Source: Lachnospiraceae bacterium (GTDB lineage: Bacteria > Bacillota > Clostridia > Lachnospirales > Lachnospiraceae). Taken from it: a stretch of DNA of 64,000 bases. The position numbers and the translations under genes are program-made. The stretch is taken from assembly GCA_017395635.1 (NCBI GenBank), contig JAFQOE010000058.1, forward strand, positions 156,202 to 220,201, given 5' to 3'. Shown piece after piece: positions 55,336 to 63,623 of the stretch (position 1 is the first letter of the stretch; each line of letters starts with the position of its first letter). The notes beneath the pieces are model-generated. The model was not told the origin of the DNA and made no database searches. It worked only from the letters and a program-made list of their open reading frames with translations.

Positions 55336-55364
55336 GCATGGGTGTGTTCACCCATGCTTTTTCT
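55336..55364 (+). terminator. Hairpin with T run upstream of aspS
   Basis: GCATGGGTG pairs perfectly with CACCCATGC over four bases, followed by TTTTTCTTT. It looks like a terminator for the DUF3990 module. A promoter lies just upstream, so it could instead form a 5' stem on the aspS mRNA. Confidence 0.65.
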
Positions 55365-55401
55365 TTATAGGAAACGAAATTTCAATAAACAGGAGGCTAT
55401 C

Positions 55402-57204
55402 ATGGCAGAGTCAATGAAGGGTTTGAAGAGAACCCACAGATGTACAGAAGTAAGTAATAAGAATGTAAATGAAACTGTTACCGTTATGGGTTGGGTTCAG
55501 AAGAGCCGTAACAAAGGTGGTATCATTTTCGTCGATTTGAGAGATAGAAGTGGTGTATTACAGGTTATTTTTGAAGAGGACAAGTGTGGAAGTGAAAGCT
55601 TTGCAAAGGCTGAGAAGCTACGTAGTGAGTTCGTAGTGGCGATTACCGGTGAAGTGGTTATGCGTGCCGGTGGAATCAACCAGAATCTTGCAACAGGTGA
55701 TATTGAGGTTATTGCAAAGGATATTCGTATCCTTTCTGAGTCAGAGACTCCACCTTTCCCAATTGAAGAGAACTCTAAGACAAAGGAAGAGCTTCGCTTG
55801 AAGTACCGTACTTTGGATCTTAGAAGACCGGATCTTCAGCGCAATTTGATTCTTAGAAGTAAGGTGGTTAGTTCCATTCGTAACTTCCTTGCAGAGGAAG
55901 GTTTCTTGGAGATTGAAACTCCAATCCTTAATAAGTCAACACCGGAAGGAGCAAGAGATTATCTTGTGCCAAGCCGTGTGCACCCGGGATCATTTTATGC
56001 ATTGCCACAGTCACCACAGATTTTCAAGCAGTTATTAATGGCTGCAGGTTATGACCGTTACTATCAGGTTGCCAAATGTTTCCGTGACGAGGATTTGCGT
56101 GCAGACAGACAGCCTGAATTTACACAGATTGATATGGAGTTATCTTTCGTAGACATTGAGGATGTGTTAGACGTTAATGAGAGATTGCTTGCGAAGATTT
56201 TCAAAGAAGCAATTGATGTGGATGTGGAACTTCCAATTCAGAGAATGACATGGCGTGAAGCAATGGATCGTTTTGGTTCGGACAAGCCGGATATTCGTTT
56301 CGGTATGGAGCTTACCAATGTAACCGACGTGGTGAAGGATTGTGAGTTTGTTGTATTCAAGGGTGCAATCGACAATGGTGGTTCGGTTCGTGGTATTAAT
56401 GCCAAGGGACAGGGTTCTATGCCACGTAAGAAGATTGATGCATTAGTTGATTTTGCAAAGGGTTATGGTGCTAAGGGTCTTGCATACATTGCAATTGCAG
56501 AGGACGGAACATGGAAGTCATCTTTTGCTAAGTTCATGAAGGACGAAGAAATGACAGCCTTAATTGAGAAAATGGATGGTCAGCCAGGCGACTTGTTATT
56601 GTTTGCAGCGGATAGAGATAAGATTGTCTTCTCTGTACTGGGAGCACTTCGTTGTGAATTGGCAGATCAGTTAGGTTTGGTAAGCAAGGACGATTTCAAG
56701 TTCCTTTGGGTGACAGAGTTCCCAGTATTTGAGTGGTCAGATGAGGAAGAGCGTTTCCAGGCAATGCATCACCCATTTACTATGCCAATGGAGGAAGACT
56801 TAGAGCTACTTGATACAGATATGGGCAAAGCAAGAGCGAAAGCTTACGACATCGTATTGAATGGTGTGGAGCTTGGTGGTGGTTCTGTTCGTATCCATCA
56901 GGATGATATTCAGGAGAAGATGTTCAAGCTCCTTGGAATCAGTGATGAGGTAGCACATGACTTGTTTGGTTTCTTGTTAACAGCATTTAAGTATGGTGTA
57001 CCACCTCACGCAGGACTTGCATTTGGTTTGGACCGTATTATTATGTTGATGACCGGTGCAGATTCGATTCGTGATGTAATCGCATTCCCTAAGGTGAAGG
57101 ATGCAAGCTGTTTGATGAGCGAAGCACCTGGCACGGTAGATGAGAAGCAGTTAGAAGAGCTTTGCTTGAAGGTAGAGATTCCTGCAAAGGAAGAAGCAGA
57201 GTAA
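55402..57204 (+). CDS. aspS: Aspartyl-tRNA synthetase
   Basis: 600 residues. An N-terminal OB-fold anticodon-binding domain (VTVMGWVQKSRNKGGIIFVD), class II motif 2 (YQVAKCFRDEDLRADRQPEFTQ), the bacterial GAD insertion domain (about residues 290-410), and motif 3 (GLAFGLDRIIMLM). Length is normal for bacterial AspRS. The ATG at 55402 follows AGGAGG. Whether it charges only tRNA-Asp or also tRNA-Asn cannot be judged by eye. Confidence 0.97.
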   Translation: MAESMKGLKRTHRCTEVSNKNVNETVTVMGWVQKSRNKGGIIFVDLRDRSGVLQVIFEEDKCGSESFAKAEKLRSEFVVAITGEVVMRAGGINQNLATGDIEVIAKDIRILSESETPPFPIEENSKTKEELRLKYRTLDLRRPDLQRNLILRSKVVSSIRNFLAEEGFLEIETPILNKSTPEGARDYLVPSRVHPGSFYALPQSPQIFKQLLMAAGYDRYYQVAKCFRDEDLRADRQPEFTQIDMELSFVDIEDVLDVNERLLAKIFKEAIDVDVELPIQRMTWREAMDRFGSDKPDIRFGMELTNVTDVVKDCEFVVFKGAIDNGGSVRGINAKGQGSMPRKKIDALVDFAKGYGAKGLAYIAIAEDGTWKSSFAKFMKDEEMTALIEKMDGQPGDLLLFAADRDKIVFSVLGALRCELADQLGLVSKDDFKFLWVTEFPVFEWSDEEERFQAMHHPFTMPMEEDLELLDTDMGKARAKAYDIVLNGVELGGGSVRIHQDDIQEKMFKLLGISDEVAHDLFGFLLTAFKYGVPPHAGLAFGLDRIIMLMTGADSIRDVIAFPKVKDASCLMSEAPGTVDEKQLEELCLKVEIPAKEEAE

Positions 57205-57222
57205 TCATATAGTACATGTAGA

Positions 57223-57262
57223 TAGAGTGGTTGTTTCTAATAAGGAGACAGCCACTTTTTGT
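57223..57262 (+). terminator. aspS terminator; left copy of a duplicated 35-bp hairpin
   Basis: GTGGTTGTTTCT pairs with GGAGACAGCCAC (with G-U pairs), followed by five T residues. The 35-bp segment from TAGAGTGG to CCACTT recurs at 62752 with about 29 identical positions. Confidence 0.8.
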
Positions 57263-57270
57263 TGTTGTGA

Positions 57271-57346
57271 GTGACAAATGTCACTTAGCTCAGAGGGCAA
57301 TATAGTGACATTTGTTACAAGACAAATATAAAGAATGTGTTACAAT
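57271..57346 (+). promoter_or_regulatory. Promoter with two palindromic operator-like sites
   Basis: GTGACAAATGTCAC (57271-57284) is a perfect palindrome. GTGACATTTGTTAC (57305-57318) is a near copy. The second overlaps a possible -35 box, GTGACA, with TATAAA 16 bases later. Two such sites around a promoter suggest a dimeric repressor of the biosynthetic operon; no regulator gene is adjacent. Confidence 0.5.
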
Positions 57347-57371
57347 AAGTACAAGGAGCAAGTAAATACGT

Positions 57372-57430
57372 AATTGCGAAACTCACGAAAACGATTGCTT
57401 AGCTTGAGTAAGTTTAACAAGACCATAAGC
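57372..57430 (+). repeat. Partial palindromic element E (half copy)
   Basis: AATTGCGAAACTC... to ...AAGTTTAAC and ACCATAAGC matches the reverse complement of the right arm of element A over about 59 bases. The core and the other arm are absent. It lies in the leader of the glycosyltransferase operon, ending 33 bases before the start codon. Confidence 0.55.
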
Positions 57431-57463
57431 TATAAAAAGGTAATGTGGAAAGGAGAAAGCCCT

Positions 57464-58660
57464 ATGAATTCATTTTCTGTGAAAAACAAGGCATCAAAAA
57501 GAACGATTATTTTTTATGGAACACCGGCATATGGTCATATTAATCCCACATTGCCAATTGTTGATACATTGGTTAGTAGAGGATATTCAGTGATATACTA
57601 TGCAACACAAGATTTTCGAAGCATGATAGAAATGCAAGGCGCACAGTATAGAGAATATGATTTTTCCAATACAAATTGGAATCCCGAAGTGGGGAGTCAG
57701 ATTGTAGAGCTGACAGAGTTGATTTTAGAGTTTACCAATGAGCAGTTAGAATATTTGTTGGAAGAAGCGAAAGAAGAGAAACCGTGTTTGATTATTCATG
57801 ACACGTTGGCGTTTTGGGGAAGAGCTGTTGCAAATCTGTTAGAGATTCCTGCGATGTCTGTTAATACGATTATAACCATTAATGGTTATGGAACAAGAGC
57901 ATTTTGGATGTATGCGCTGCGTTTTTCATTTTCCAGTTTGTTGCAGTGGAAATCCATTCCTCGCATTTTGCAGTATAAAAGACAGTTAAAAAAGCGTTGC
58001 AAAATTGGAAAAACAGACTGGTTATCATTGCTTATGAATCAGGAAGCGTTAAACCTTTATACCTATCCATTAGAGATGCATCCGGAAGGAATACAATTGA
58101 AGAAGGAGCACTTTTTTCTTGGCCCGGCAGCGATTTTAAGAAAGGATGCTCATCAAGAAGAGACATATACATATGATAATCTGATTTATGTATCGTTAGG
58201 AACTATTTTTAATAGAAATGATTCTTTCTATCATGCGGTTATGAAAGCATTTGGCAATACGAAATACCACGTAGTCATTTCTTGCAAAAACCAGTATGAA
58301 GAGTTGATGAGAGAAAAGATTCCGGCAAACATTACACTAAAACCATACGTGGATCAGAACGCGATTTTGAAAAGGGCAGTCTTGTTTATCAGTGCCGGTG
58401 GGATGAATAGTATTTGCGAGGCTGTAGCTAACGGTGTTCCGTGTCTTTTGTATCCGCAACAAGGCGAGCAGGCGATTAATGCAAAAATATTGGAAGAGCT
58501 TGGACTGGGCAAAGTGATAAAAAATGAAGACAAGCTTTTGGAGGCTTCTGAAACGTTTTTGAAGCAGTATCGTGTAAATAGCGAATTGATACAGAAATTT
58601 TCAAATATTCGGATGAAGGAGTTAATCGTTGAGATTGAGAATTATATAGATGTTATGTAA
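57464..58660 (+). CDS. Macrolide-type (UGT-like, GT1) glycosyltransferase
   Basis: About 398 residues. N-terminal acceptor domain with GTPAYGHINPTLPIVDTLVS, whose GH-N-P-T motif is typical of MGT-type GT1 enzymes. C-terminal donor domain with VSLGTIF, then FISAGGMNSICEAVANGVP and PQQGEQAINAKILEELG. These enzymes transfer a sugar from a nucleotide donor to a small lipophilic acceptor. First gene of a five-gene operon. AAGGAG precedes the ATG at 57464; the frame upstream runs into the repeat. The acceptor may be the product of the downstream genes. Confidence 0.9.
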   Translation: MNSFSVKNKASKRTIIFYGTPAYGHINPTLPIVDTLVSRGYSVIYYATQDFRSMIEMQGAQYREYDFSNTNWNPEVGSQIVELTELILEFTNEQLEYLLEEAKEEKPCLIIHDTLAFWGRAVANLLEIPAMSVNTIITINGYGTRAFWMYALRFSFSSLLQWKSIPRILQYKRQLKKRCKIGKTDWLSLLMNQEALNLYTYPLEMHPEGIQLKKEHFFLGPAAILRKDAHQEETYTYDNLIYVSLGTIFNRNDSFYHAVMKAFGNTKYHVVISCKNQYEELMREKIPANITLKPYVDQNAILKRAVLFISAGGMNSICEAVANGVPCLLYPQQGEQAINAKILEELGLGKVIKNEDKLLEASETFLKQYRVNSELIQKFSNIRMKELIVEIENYIDVM

Positions 58661-58740
58661 TAAGTGTTCAGTACAGGAAAAACACTTAAAACCTTATTGG
58701 GTAATGGTTAATTAGAATAGTAAATAATGGAGATATAAGA

Positions 58741-59736
58741 ATGGAAAAAGTATTAGTGACAGGTGCTACCGGCTTTCTTGGTGAATATCTGGTAAAACAA
58801 TTGCTTTCAGATGGATATCAGGTGTTTGCGTTAGGTAGAAAGGAAGAAGCAGGAAAGAAGTTAGAGGGACTGGGTGCCATTTTTTGCAAAGCTGATTTTA
58901 CAAATCAAAAGGAATGTGAACCCTATTTTGTAGAGGTGGATTATGTTGTGCATGCAGGTGCATTATCCACTGTTTGGGGAAGTTGGGAAAGCTTTTACAA
59001 TGCAAATGTGTTGGGAACAAGAAATGTTTGTGAGTTGTGTGAGCGATATGGTGTGAAACGATTGATATATATTTCTTCTCCAAGTATCTATTCTGCAAAG
59101 AAACATCGGTTTGACATCAAGGAATCGGAATATGATGTGAAGAATGAATTGAACTATTATATCAAATCTAAGATTTTGTCAGAGCAAGTAATTCGGGAGT
59201 TTGATGAAAAAGGACTTTACACGGTGGTCATTCGTCCCAGAGGTTTGATTGGAGTTGGGGACACCAGCCTAATGCCACGCATACTAAATGCAAATGATAA
59301 GATAGGTATACCGCTTTTTAATCTTGGTCAAAATTATGTGGATATTACCTGTGTAGAAAATGTAGCATATGCAGCATCTCTTAGCATAAAAGCAGAAGAT
59401 GTAAAAGGTGAGGTTTTCAATCTTACAAACGGAGAACCTATGCAGTTTAAAGTGATTCTTGAAATGTTTTTAAAGGCGATGGGAAAGGAGCCTCATTATC
59501 GCAAACTGCCATTTAGCTTGTTATATGGAGTAGCCTCTGTGCTAGAAACAATTTATAAGGCATTTCGATTAAAGGGGGAACCGACGTTGACAAAATATAC
59601 CGTGTGTACGTTGGCATTTTCTCAGACGTTAGATATATCGAAAGCCAGAAAACAATTAAAATATGAACCGGTTATAACATTGTCAGAGGGGATTGAAAAT
59701 TATGGAAAATGGTGGAAACAGCAAAATAAAGATTAA
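58741..59736 (+). CDS. OleD-like NAD(P)-dependent reductase (extended SDR, 3-beta-HSD type)
   Basis: 331 residues. Nucleotide-binding TGATGFLG at residues 7-14, ISSPSIY with the catalytic Ser, and Tyr140-x3-Lys144. The C-terminal part (NLTNGEPM, LETIYKAFRLKGEPTLTKYT, then LDISKARKQLKYEP) closely resembles OleD, the 2-alkyl-3-ketoalkanoate reductase of bacterial olefin synthesis, as I recall that family. It overlaps the MBL gene by 35 bases. It lies 80 bases after the glycosyltransferase. A role in reducing a beta-keto acid made by the KAS III enzyme is inferred. Confidence 0.85.
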   Translation: MEKVLVTGATGFLGEYLVKQLLSDGYQVFALGRKEEAGKKLEGLGAIFCKADFTNQKECEPYFVEVDYVVHAGALSTVWGSWESFYNANVLGTRNVCELCERYGVKRLIYISSPSIYSAKKHRFDIKESEYDVKNELNYYIKSKILSEQVIREFDEKGLYTVVIRPRGLIGVGDTSLMPRILNANDKIGIPLFNLGQNYVDITCVENVAYAASLSIKAEDVKGEVFNLTNGEPMQFKVILEMFLKAMGKEPHYRKLPFSLLYGVASVLETIYKAFRLKGEPTLTKYTVCTLAFSQTLDISKARKQLKYEPVITLSEGIENYGKWWKQQNKD

Positions 59737-60514
59737 ATTATATAAATGTGGATTTTGTAAAAATAATTTGGCTCATGTATTTCGGCATCATGGAAAGGAA
59801 GTAAGGATGTTTCCTGCATTAGTCGTGTTGATTCAGCATCCGACTATGGGTAACATTTTGTATGATACCGGATATTCGGATTTGATATATAAGAATCATG
59901 TTCCGTCCTTTTTATATAATACATTGAATCGAAGTTATGTAAGCGAATCGGATACAATTGTGGCAAAGCTTCAAGCAGATGGAGTAAACCCGGAAAGCAT
60001 TCAGAAGGTTATCTTATCTCATGCCCATCCTGATCATATTGGTGGTTTGCGATTGATACATGATTACGAACTGATATCCACTGAGCAGGTAATTGATACA
60101 CTTAAGAATGGGAATGTATTTCAATTGGTATTTCGCAATATGAAGCCTCGAGAGGATGTTTGCTATCAATCTGTAAAGCCATATAAGGGCGATACCTTTT
60201 TAAAGCAATATTTTGACGTTGTATATGATGTGTTGGGTGACGGAAGCATTTTGGGTGTGGAATTAAATGGGCACGCACAGGGGCAGCTTGGCATTTATTT
60301 GCCAAAACAACAGATTTTATTTGCGGCCGATGCATGCTGGGGAACCGACTTGCTTTCTAAGGTTAAGGATATGCGTTTGGTGGCACAAAGGATACAGAAC
60401 AATTATGAAGAATATGTAGATACCGTCAGAAGAATAGAACGTTTCATGGAGAAACATCCAAAGATAAAAGTAATCTTTTCACATGATGCAATGGAGGAGG
60501 TGTGTTATGAGTAG
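59702..60514 (+). CDS. MBL-fold hydrolase
   Basis: 270 residues. Metal-binding HAHPDHIGG with His107, His109, Asp111 and His112, plus ELNGHAQGQLGIY, AADACWG and FSHDAME later. It belongs to the lactonase/hydrolase type of the metallo-beta-lactamase fold. It starts inside the SDR gene, with AGAGGGGA upstream, and overlaps the ligase gene by eight bases, so it is part of the same pathway. It might hydrolyse a lactone or a thioester intermediate. Confidence 0.88.
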   Translation: MENGGNSKIKIKLYKCGFCKNNLAHVFRHHGKEVRMFPALVVLIQHPTMGNILYDTGYSDLIYKNHVPSFLYNTLNRSYVSESDTIVAKLQADGVNPESIQKVILSHAHPDHIGGLRLIHDYELISTEQVIDTLKNGNVFQLVFRNMKPREDVCYQSVKPYKGDTFLKQYFDVVYDVLGDGSILGVELNGHAQGQLGIYLPKQQILFAADACWGTDLLSKVKDMRLVAQRIQNNYEEYVDTVRRIERFMEKHPKIKVIFSHDAMEEVCYE

Positions 60515-61781
60515 TAAATGGAATGTGTTGCAATATTACATACAGTACAAAAACAGAAAATTCAAAAGCATAGAGCAGATAAAAAGATATCAAGAAAAGA
60601 AACTAAAAAAGCATCTTCAATTTGTAACAGCAAATGCAGAGTATTACACAGAGTATCAGGACAAAGATTTAGAGGAATTTCCAATTATTAATAAAAAGAT
60701 AATGATGGACCATTTTAACCAAATGAATACGGTGGGAATAGACAAAGAAGAAGCGTTAGAATTCGCCATAGGTTCCGAACGAACTCGAGAATTTAGTGAA
60801 AAGCTTCATAACATAACAGTAGGATTAAGTTCCGGTACTTCTGATAGTCGTGGTGTATTTCTGGTGTCAAATGCAGAAAAAGACCAGTGGGCCGGCTATA
60901 TTTTGACAAAGGTGCTGACGCGAGGAATTTTAGCCAAGTATAAAATTGCATTTTTTATGAGAGCAAATAGTAATCTTTATGAAGCAATTGGTTCGAAAAA
61001 TATACAGTTTGAGTTCTTTGATATTTACGCAGACCTGGATGAAAATATTCAAAAGTTGGAGGCTTTTCAGGCAGATATTATTGTTGCGCAGCCATCTATG
61101 TTGCTTAAGCTTGCGGATGCAATGAAACAGGGTGTTTTGCACGCAAAACCGGAGAGGGTAATTTCTATTGCAGAAGTGTTGGAAAAAGAAGATGAGGAAT
61201 ATTTGAAGAAAGCCTTTGCGGTTGATGTAATACATCAGGTATATCAGTGTACAGAAGGTTGTCTGGCAACCACCTGTCAATATGGAACGATTCATCTGAA
61301 CGAAGATGTTGTCCATATTGAAAAAGAGTATTTGGATGAACGGCGTTTTGTTCCGATTATTACAGATTTGGAGAGGACATCCCAACCAATTATCCGTTAT
61401 CGATTAAATGATGTGTTGGTAGAGAAAAAGGAGTTATGTCCGTGTGGATGTTTGTTTACGGCACTTGAAAAAATAGAGGGAAGAGAGGATGATGTTTTCC
61501 AGTTTTTATCACAAGATGGAAAAATGGTTTCTGTTTTTCCTGATTTTATAAGACGTTGTATTTTATTTGCCGGAAATGTAACCAATTACAGGGTTTTGCA
61601 AAAGCAGGATAACAGTATTACAGTGTATGCAGATATTGATGAGAGCCTGAAAGAAAGAGTAATCGAAGAATTTCAAAAATTAGCAGAAGATAAGCAATGT
61701 ATTACACCAAGAATTGAGTTTGAAGCATACAGCTATGATAGTAGCCGTAAGTTAAAACGAGTGGAACGATGTGGGAAATAG
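60507..61781 (+). CDS. PaaK/F390-synthetase-like adenylate-forming ligase
   Basis: About 424 residues. AMP-binding segment VGLSSGTSDSRGVFLVS, central VYQCTEGCLATTCQYG, PIIRYRLNDVLV, CPCGCLFTALEKIEGREDD and the C-terminal SRKLKRVERCG. It resembles the phenylacetate-CoA ligase/coenzyme F390 synthetase-related group more than long-chain acyl-CoA ligases. GGAGGAGG lies six bases before the ATG at 60507. It probably activates a carboxylic acid for the neighbouring KAS III, or acts after it. Confidence 0.88.
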   Translation: MSSKWNVLQYYIQYKNRKFKSIEQIKRYQEKKLKKHLQFVTANAEYYTEYQDKDLEEFPIINKKIMMDHFNQMNTVGIDKEEALEFAIGSERTREFSEKLHNITVGLSSGTSDSRGVFLVSNAEKDQWAGYILTKVLTRGILAKYKIAFFMRANSNLYEAIGSKNIQFEFFDIYADLDENIQKLEAFQADIIVAQPSMLLKLADAMKQGVLHAKPERVISIAEVLEKEDEEYLKKAFAVDVIHQVYQCTEGCLATTCQYGTIHLNEDVVHIEKEYLDERRFVPIITDLERTSQPIIRYRLNDVLVEKKELCPCGCLFTALEKIEGREDDVFQFLSQDGKMVSVFPDFIRRCILFAGNVTNYRVLQKQDNSITVYADIDESLKERVIEEFQKLAEDKQCITPRIEFEAYSYDSSRKLKRVERCGK

Positions 61782-61815
61782 TATCAAGTGACATATGAGA
61801 AAGGAAGGGATACCA

Positions 61816-62745
61816 ATGAGAAATCTTAAGATAATGGGTTGTGCCAATGCACTTCCTGGAAAGAAAATGATGTTTAAAGACCAGACCAGATACCGTCTGG
61901 AAGAGGGAGAGACTTTGTTGGATCTTTGCGACGTAGCTGTACAAAATGCGTTAGAGGATGCAGGCATTACAATAAAAGACATAGATTGTATTATAGGAGG
62001 GATGGCAACACCACTCCAACTGATTCCCTGTAATGCAGCACTCATTCATGAGCGTGTGGCAAAAGGATTAGAGATTCCGGCTATGGATATTAATACAACC
62101 TGTACCAGTTTTGTATCTGCAATGGATATGGCGTCTTATTTGATTGATGCGGGCAGATATGAAAAGATATTGATTGTGTCCGGTGATTGTGCATCAGCAG
62201 CTTTAAATCCAAACCAACAGGAAAGTTATGAGTTGTTCTCTGACGCTGTGTCGGCATTTGTAGTTGGAAAATCGGAAGCGGATGCAGGGGTTTTATATGC
62301 AGCTCAGAAAACCTGGTCGGAGGGTGCACACGATACGGAAATTAGAGGGGGCGGTGGATTACAGACAGCCTTTTTGTTTACCGAAGAGAATAAAGAGGAT
62401 TATTACTTTGATATGAAAGGTGTTAAGGTTTTGAAACTGACTGCCAAGAAGTTACCGGGACTTCTAAAGGATACGCTTTTGAAGGCGCAATTATCCTTAG
62501 ATGATATTGATGTGATTGTGCCACATCAGGCAAGTAAAGCTTTGGATATGATTATTCCACATCTTGGATTACAGAATAAGCAATATATCAATTGCGTGAA
62601 GGAATATGGCAATATGGTTTCGGCATCGATTCCATTTACACTTTGTAATGCAATTCATGAAAACAAGGTGTGTAAGGGAGATACTGTTATGCTTTTTGGA
62701 ACAGCAGCGGGATTGACCTCCAATATATTAATATTTAAATATTAG
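61816..62745 (+). CDS. 3-oxoacyl-ACP synthase III (KAS III)-like condensing enzyme
   Basis: About 309 residues. The thiolase-fold Cys-His-Asn triad is complete: Cys96 in NTTCTSF, His237 in VPHQASK and Asn266 in YGNMVSAS. GTAAGLTSNI near the end is the usual glycine-rich closing segment. It condenses acyl thioesters. With an OleD-like reductase and an acyl-activating ligase beside it, an OleA-like head-to-head condensation is plausible, but a FabH-like starter reaction cannot be excluded. I chose ATG 61816, with AAGGGA upstream, over ATG 61795. Confidence 0.9.
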   Translation: MRNLKIMGCANALPGKKMMFKDQTRYRLEEGETLLDLCDVAVQNALEDAGITIKDIDCIIGGMATPLQLIPCNAALIHERVAKGLEIPAMDINTTCTSFVSAMDMASYLIDAGRYEKILIVSGDCASAALNPNQQESYELFSDAVSAFVVGKSEADAGVLYAAQKTWSEGAHDTEIRGGGGLQTAFLFTEENKEDYYFDMKGVKVLKLTAKKLPGLLKDTLLKAQLSLDDIDVIVPHQASKALDMIIPHLGLQNKQYINCVKEYGNMVSASIPFTLCNAIHENKVCKGDTVMLFGTAAGLTSNILIFKY

Positions 62746-62751
62746 AAAAAG

Positions 62752-62788
62752 TAGAGTGGTTGTTTCTGTTTTGGAAACAGCCACTTAT
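62752..62788 (+). terminator. Operon-end hairpin; right copy of a duplicated 35-bp hairpin
   Basis: GTGGTTGTTTCT pairs with GGAAACAGCCAC, seven bases after the KAS III stop codon. It nearly repeats the aspS terminator at 57223. The T run is short. Confidence 0.7.
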
Positions 62789-62934
62789 TACCATCTTATA
62801 TGATGAAATGACTCTCGACTTATGGGATTAAAAGGATTAGAATAAAGAATAGAAGGACGTTAAGAAACATATGGTTTCATGAGAACATAGAGTTTAAAAT
62901 TCATAAGTTTGATTAAAGAAAGGGTAATATAATA

Positions 62935-63522
62935 ATGAAATTTGAGAAAATAGAAAAGATTCATCAAGGAAAGTTCATAACCCGTTATGATATTACATAT
63001 AAGACGGTGGATGATAAAGAAAAAGTATATGAAATGATAAGTCGTAATCACAATATGATTACGCATGAGGAATTATCGAATCATTCGGCAGATTCTGTGG
63101 TTTTGATTATGCATAATAAAACAGGTGACAAGATATTGTTAAACCGTGAGTATCGTATGCCATGTGGTGACTTTGTATTTAACTTTCCTGCCGGACTAAT
63201 TGATCCGGGCGAAGAATTTATGGAAAGTGCCAAGCGCGAATTGAAAGAAGAAACAGGATTAGATTTAGTACGGGTAGACGACGTGCTTGGCGAAAGTTTT
63301 TCTGCGATTGGATTTTCCAATGAGAAGAATATTTGTGTTGTAGGTGTGGCGGAAGGAACATTTTGTCCGAGTCATTCTACAGTAGAAGAAATTGAGGCTT
63401 TATGGTATACAAAAGAAGAAGTCAGGGAACTACTGAAAAAAGAGTATTTTGCGGCACGAACTCAGAGTTACTGTTATTTGTGGAGTAAGGAAGAAGATGT
63501 GACAGATAAGAAAAATGAATAA
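62935..63522 (+). CDS. Nudix hydrolase, ADP-ribose pyrophosphatase-like
   Basis: 195 residues. The Nudix box is complete: GLIDPGEEFMESAKRELKEE then TGLD. The preceding beta strands (VLIMHNKTGDKILLNREYRM) match ADP-ribose/sugar nucleotide hydrolases. It removes nucleoside diphosphate derivatives for recycling or detoxification. GAAAGGG lies upstream of the ATG. The 190 bases before it are AT-rich and hold only the operon-end hairpin that I can recognise. Confidence 0.92.
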   Translation: MKFEKIEKIHQGKFITRYDITYKTVDDKEKVYEMISRNHNMITHEELSNHSADSVVLIMHNKTGDKILLNREYRMPCGDFVFNFPAGLIDPGEEFMESAKRELKEETGLDLVRVDDVLGESFSAIGFSNEKNICVVGVAEGTFCPSHSTVEEIEALWYTKEEVRELLKKEYFAARTQSYCYLWSKEEDVTDKKNE

Positions 63523-63623
63523 TATCATTTGTTGTCGTGAATATAAGTGGAAGAATTGGGAAGTAGTAAAAAGTATCATTTCGTGTTACGTTAGAAATAT
63601 ATATAAGAAAAGGTGGATAAGGT

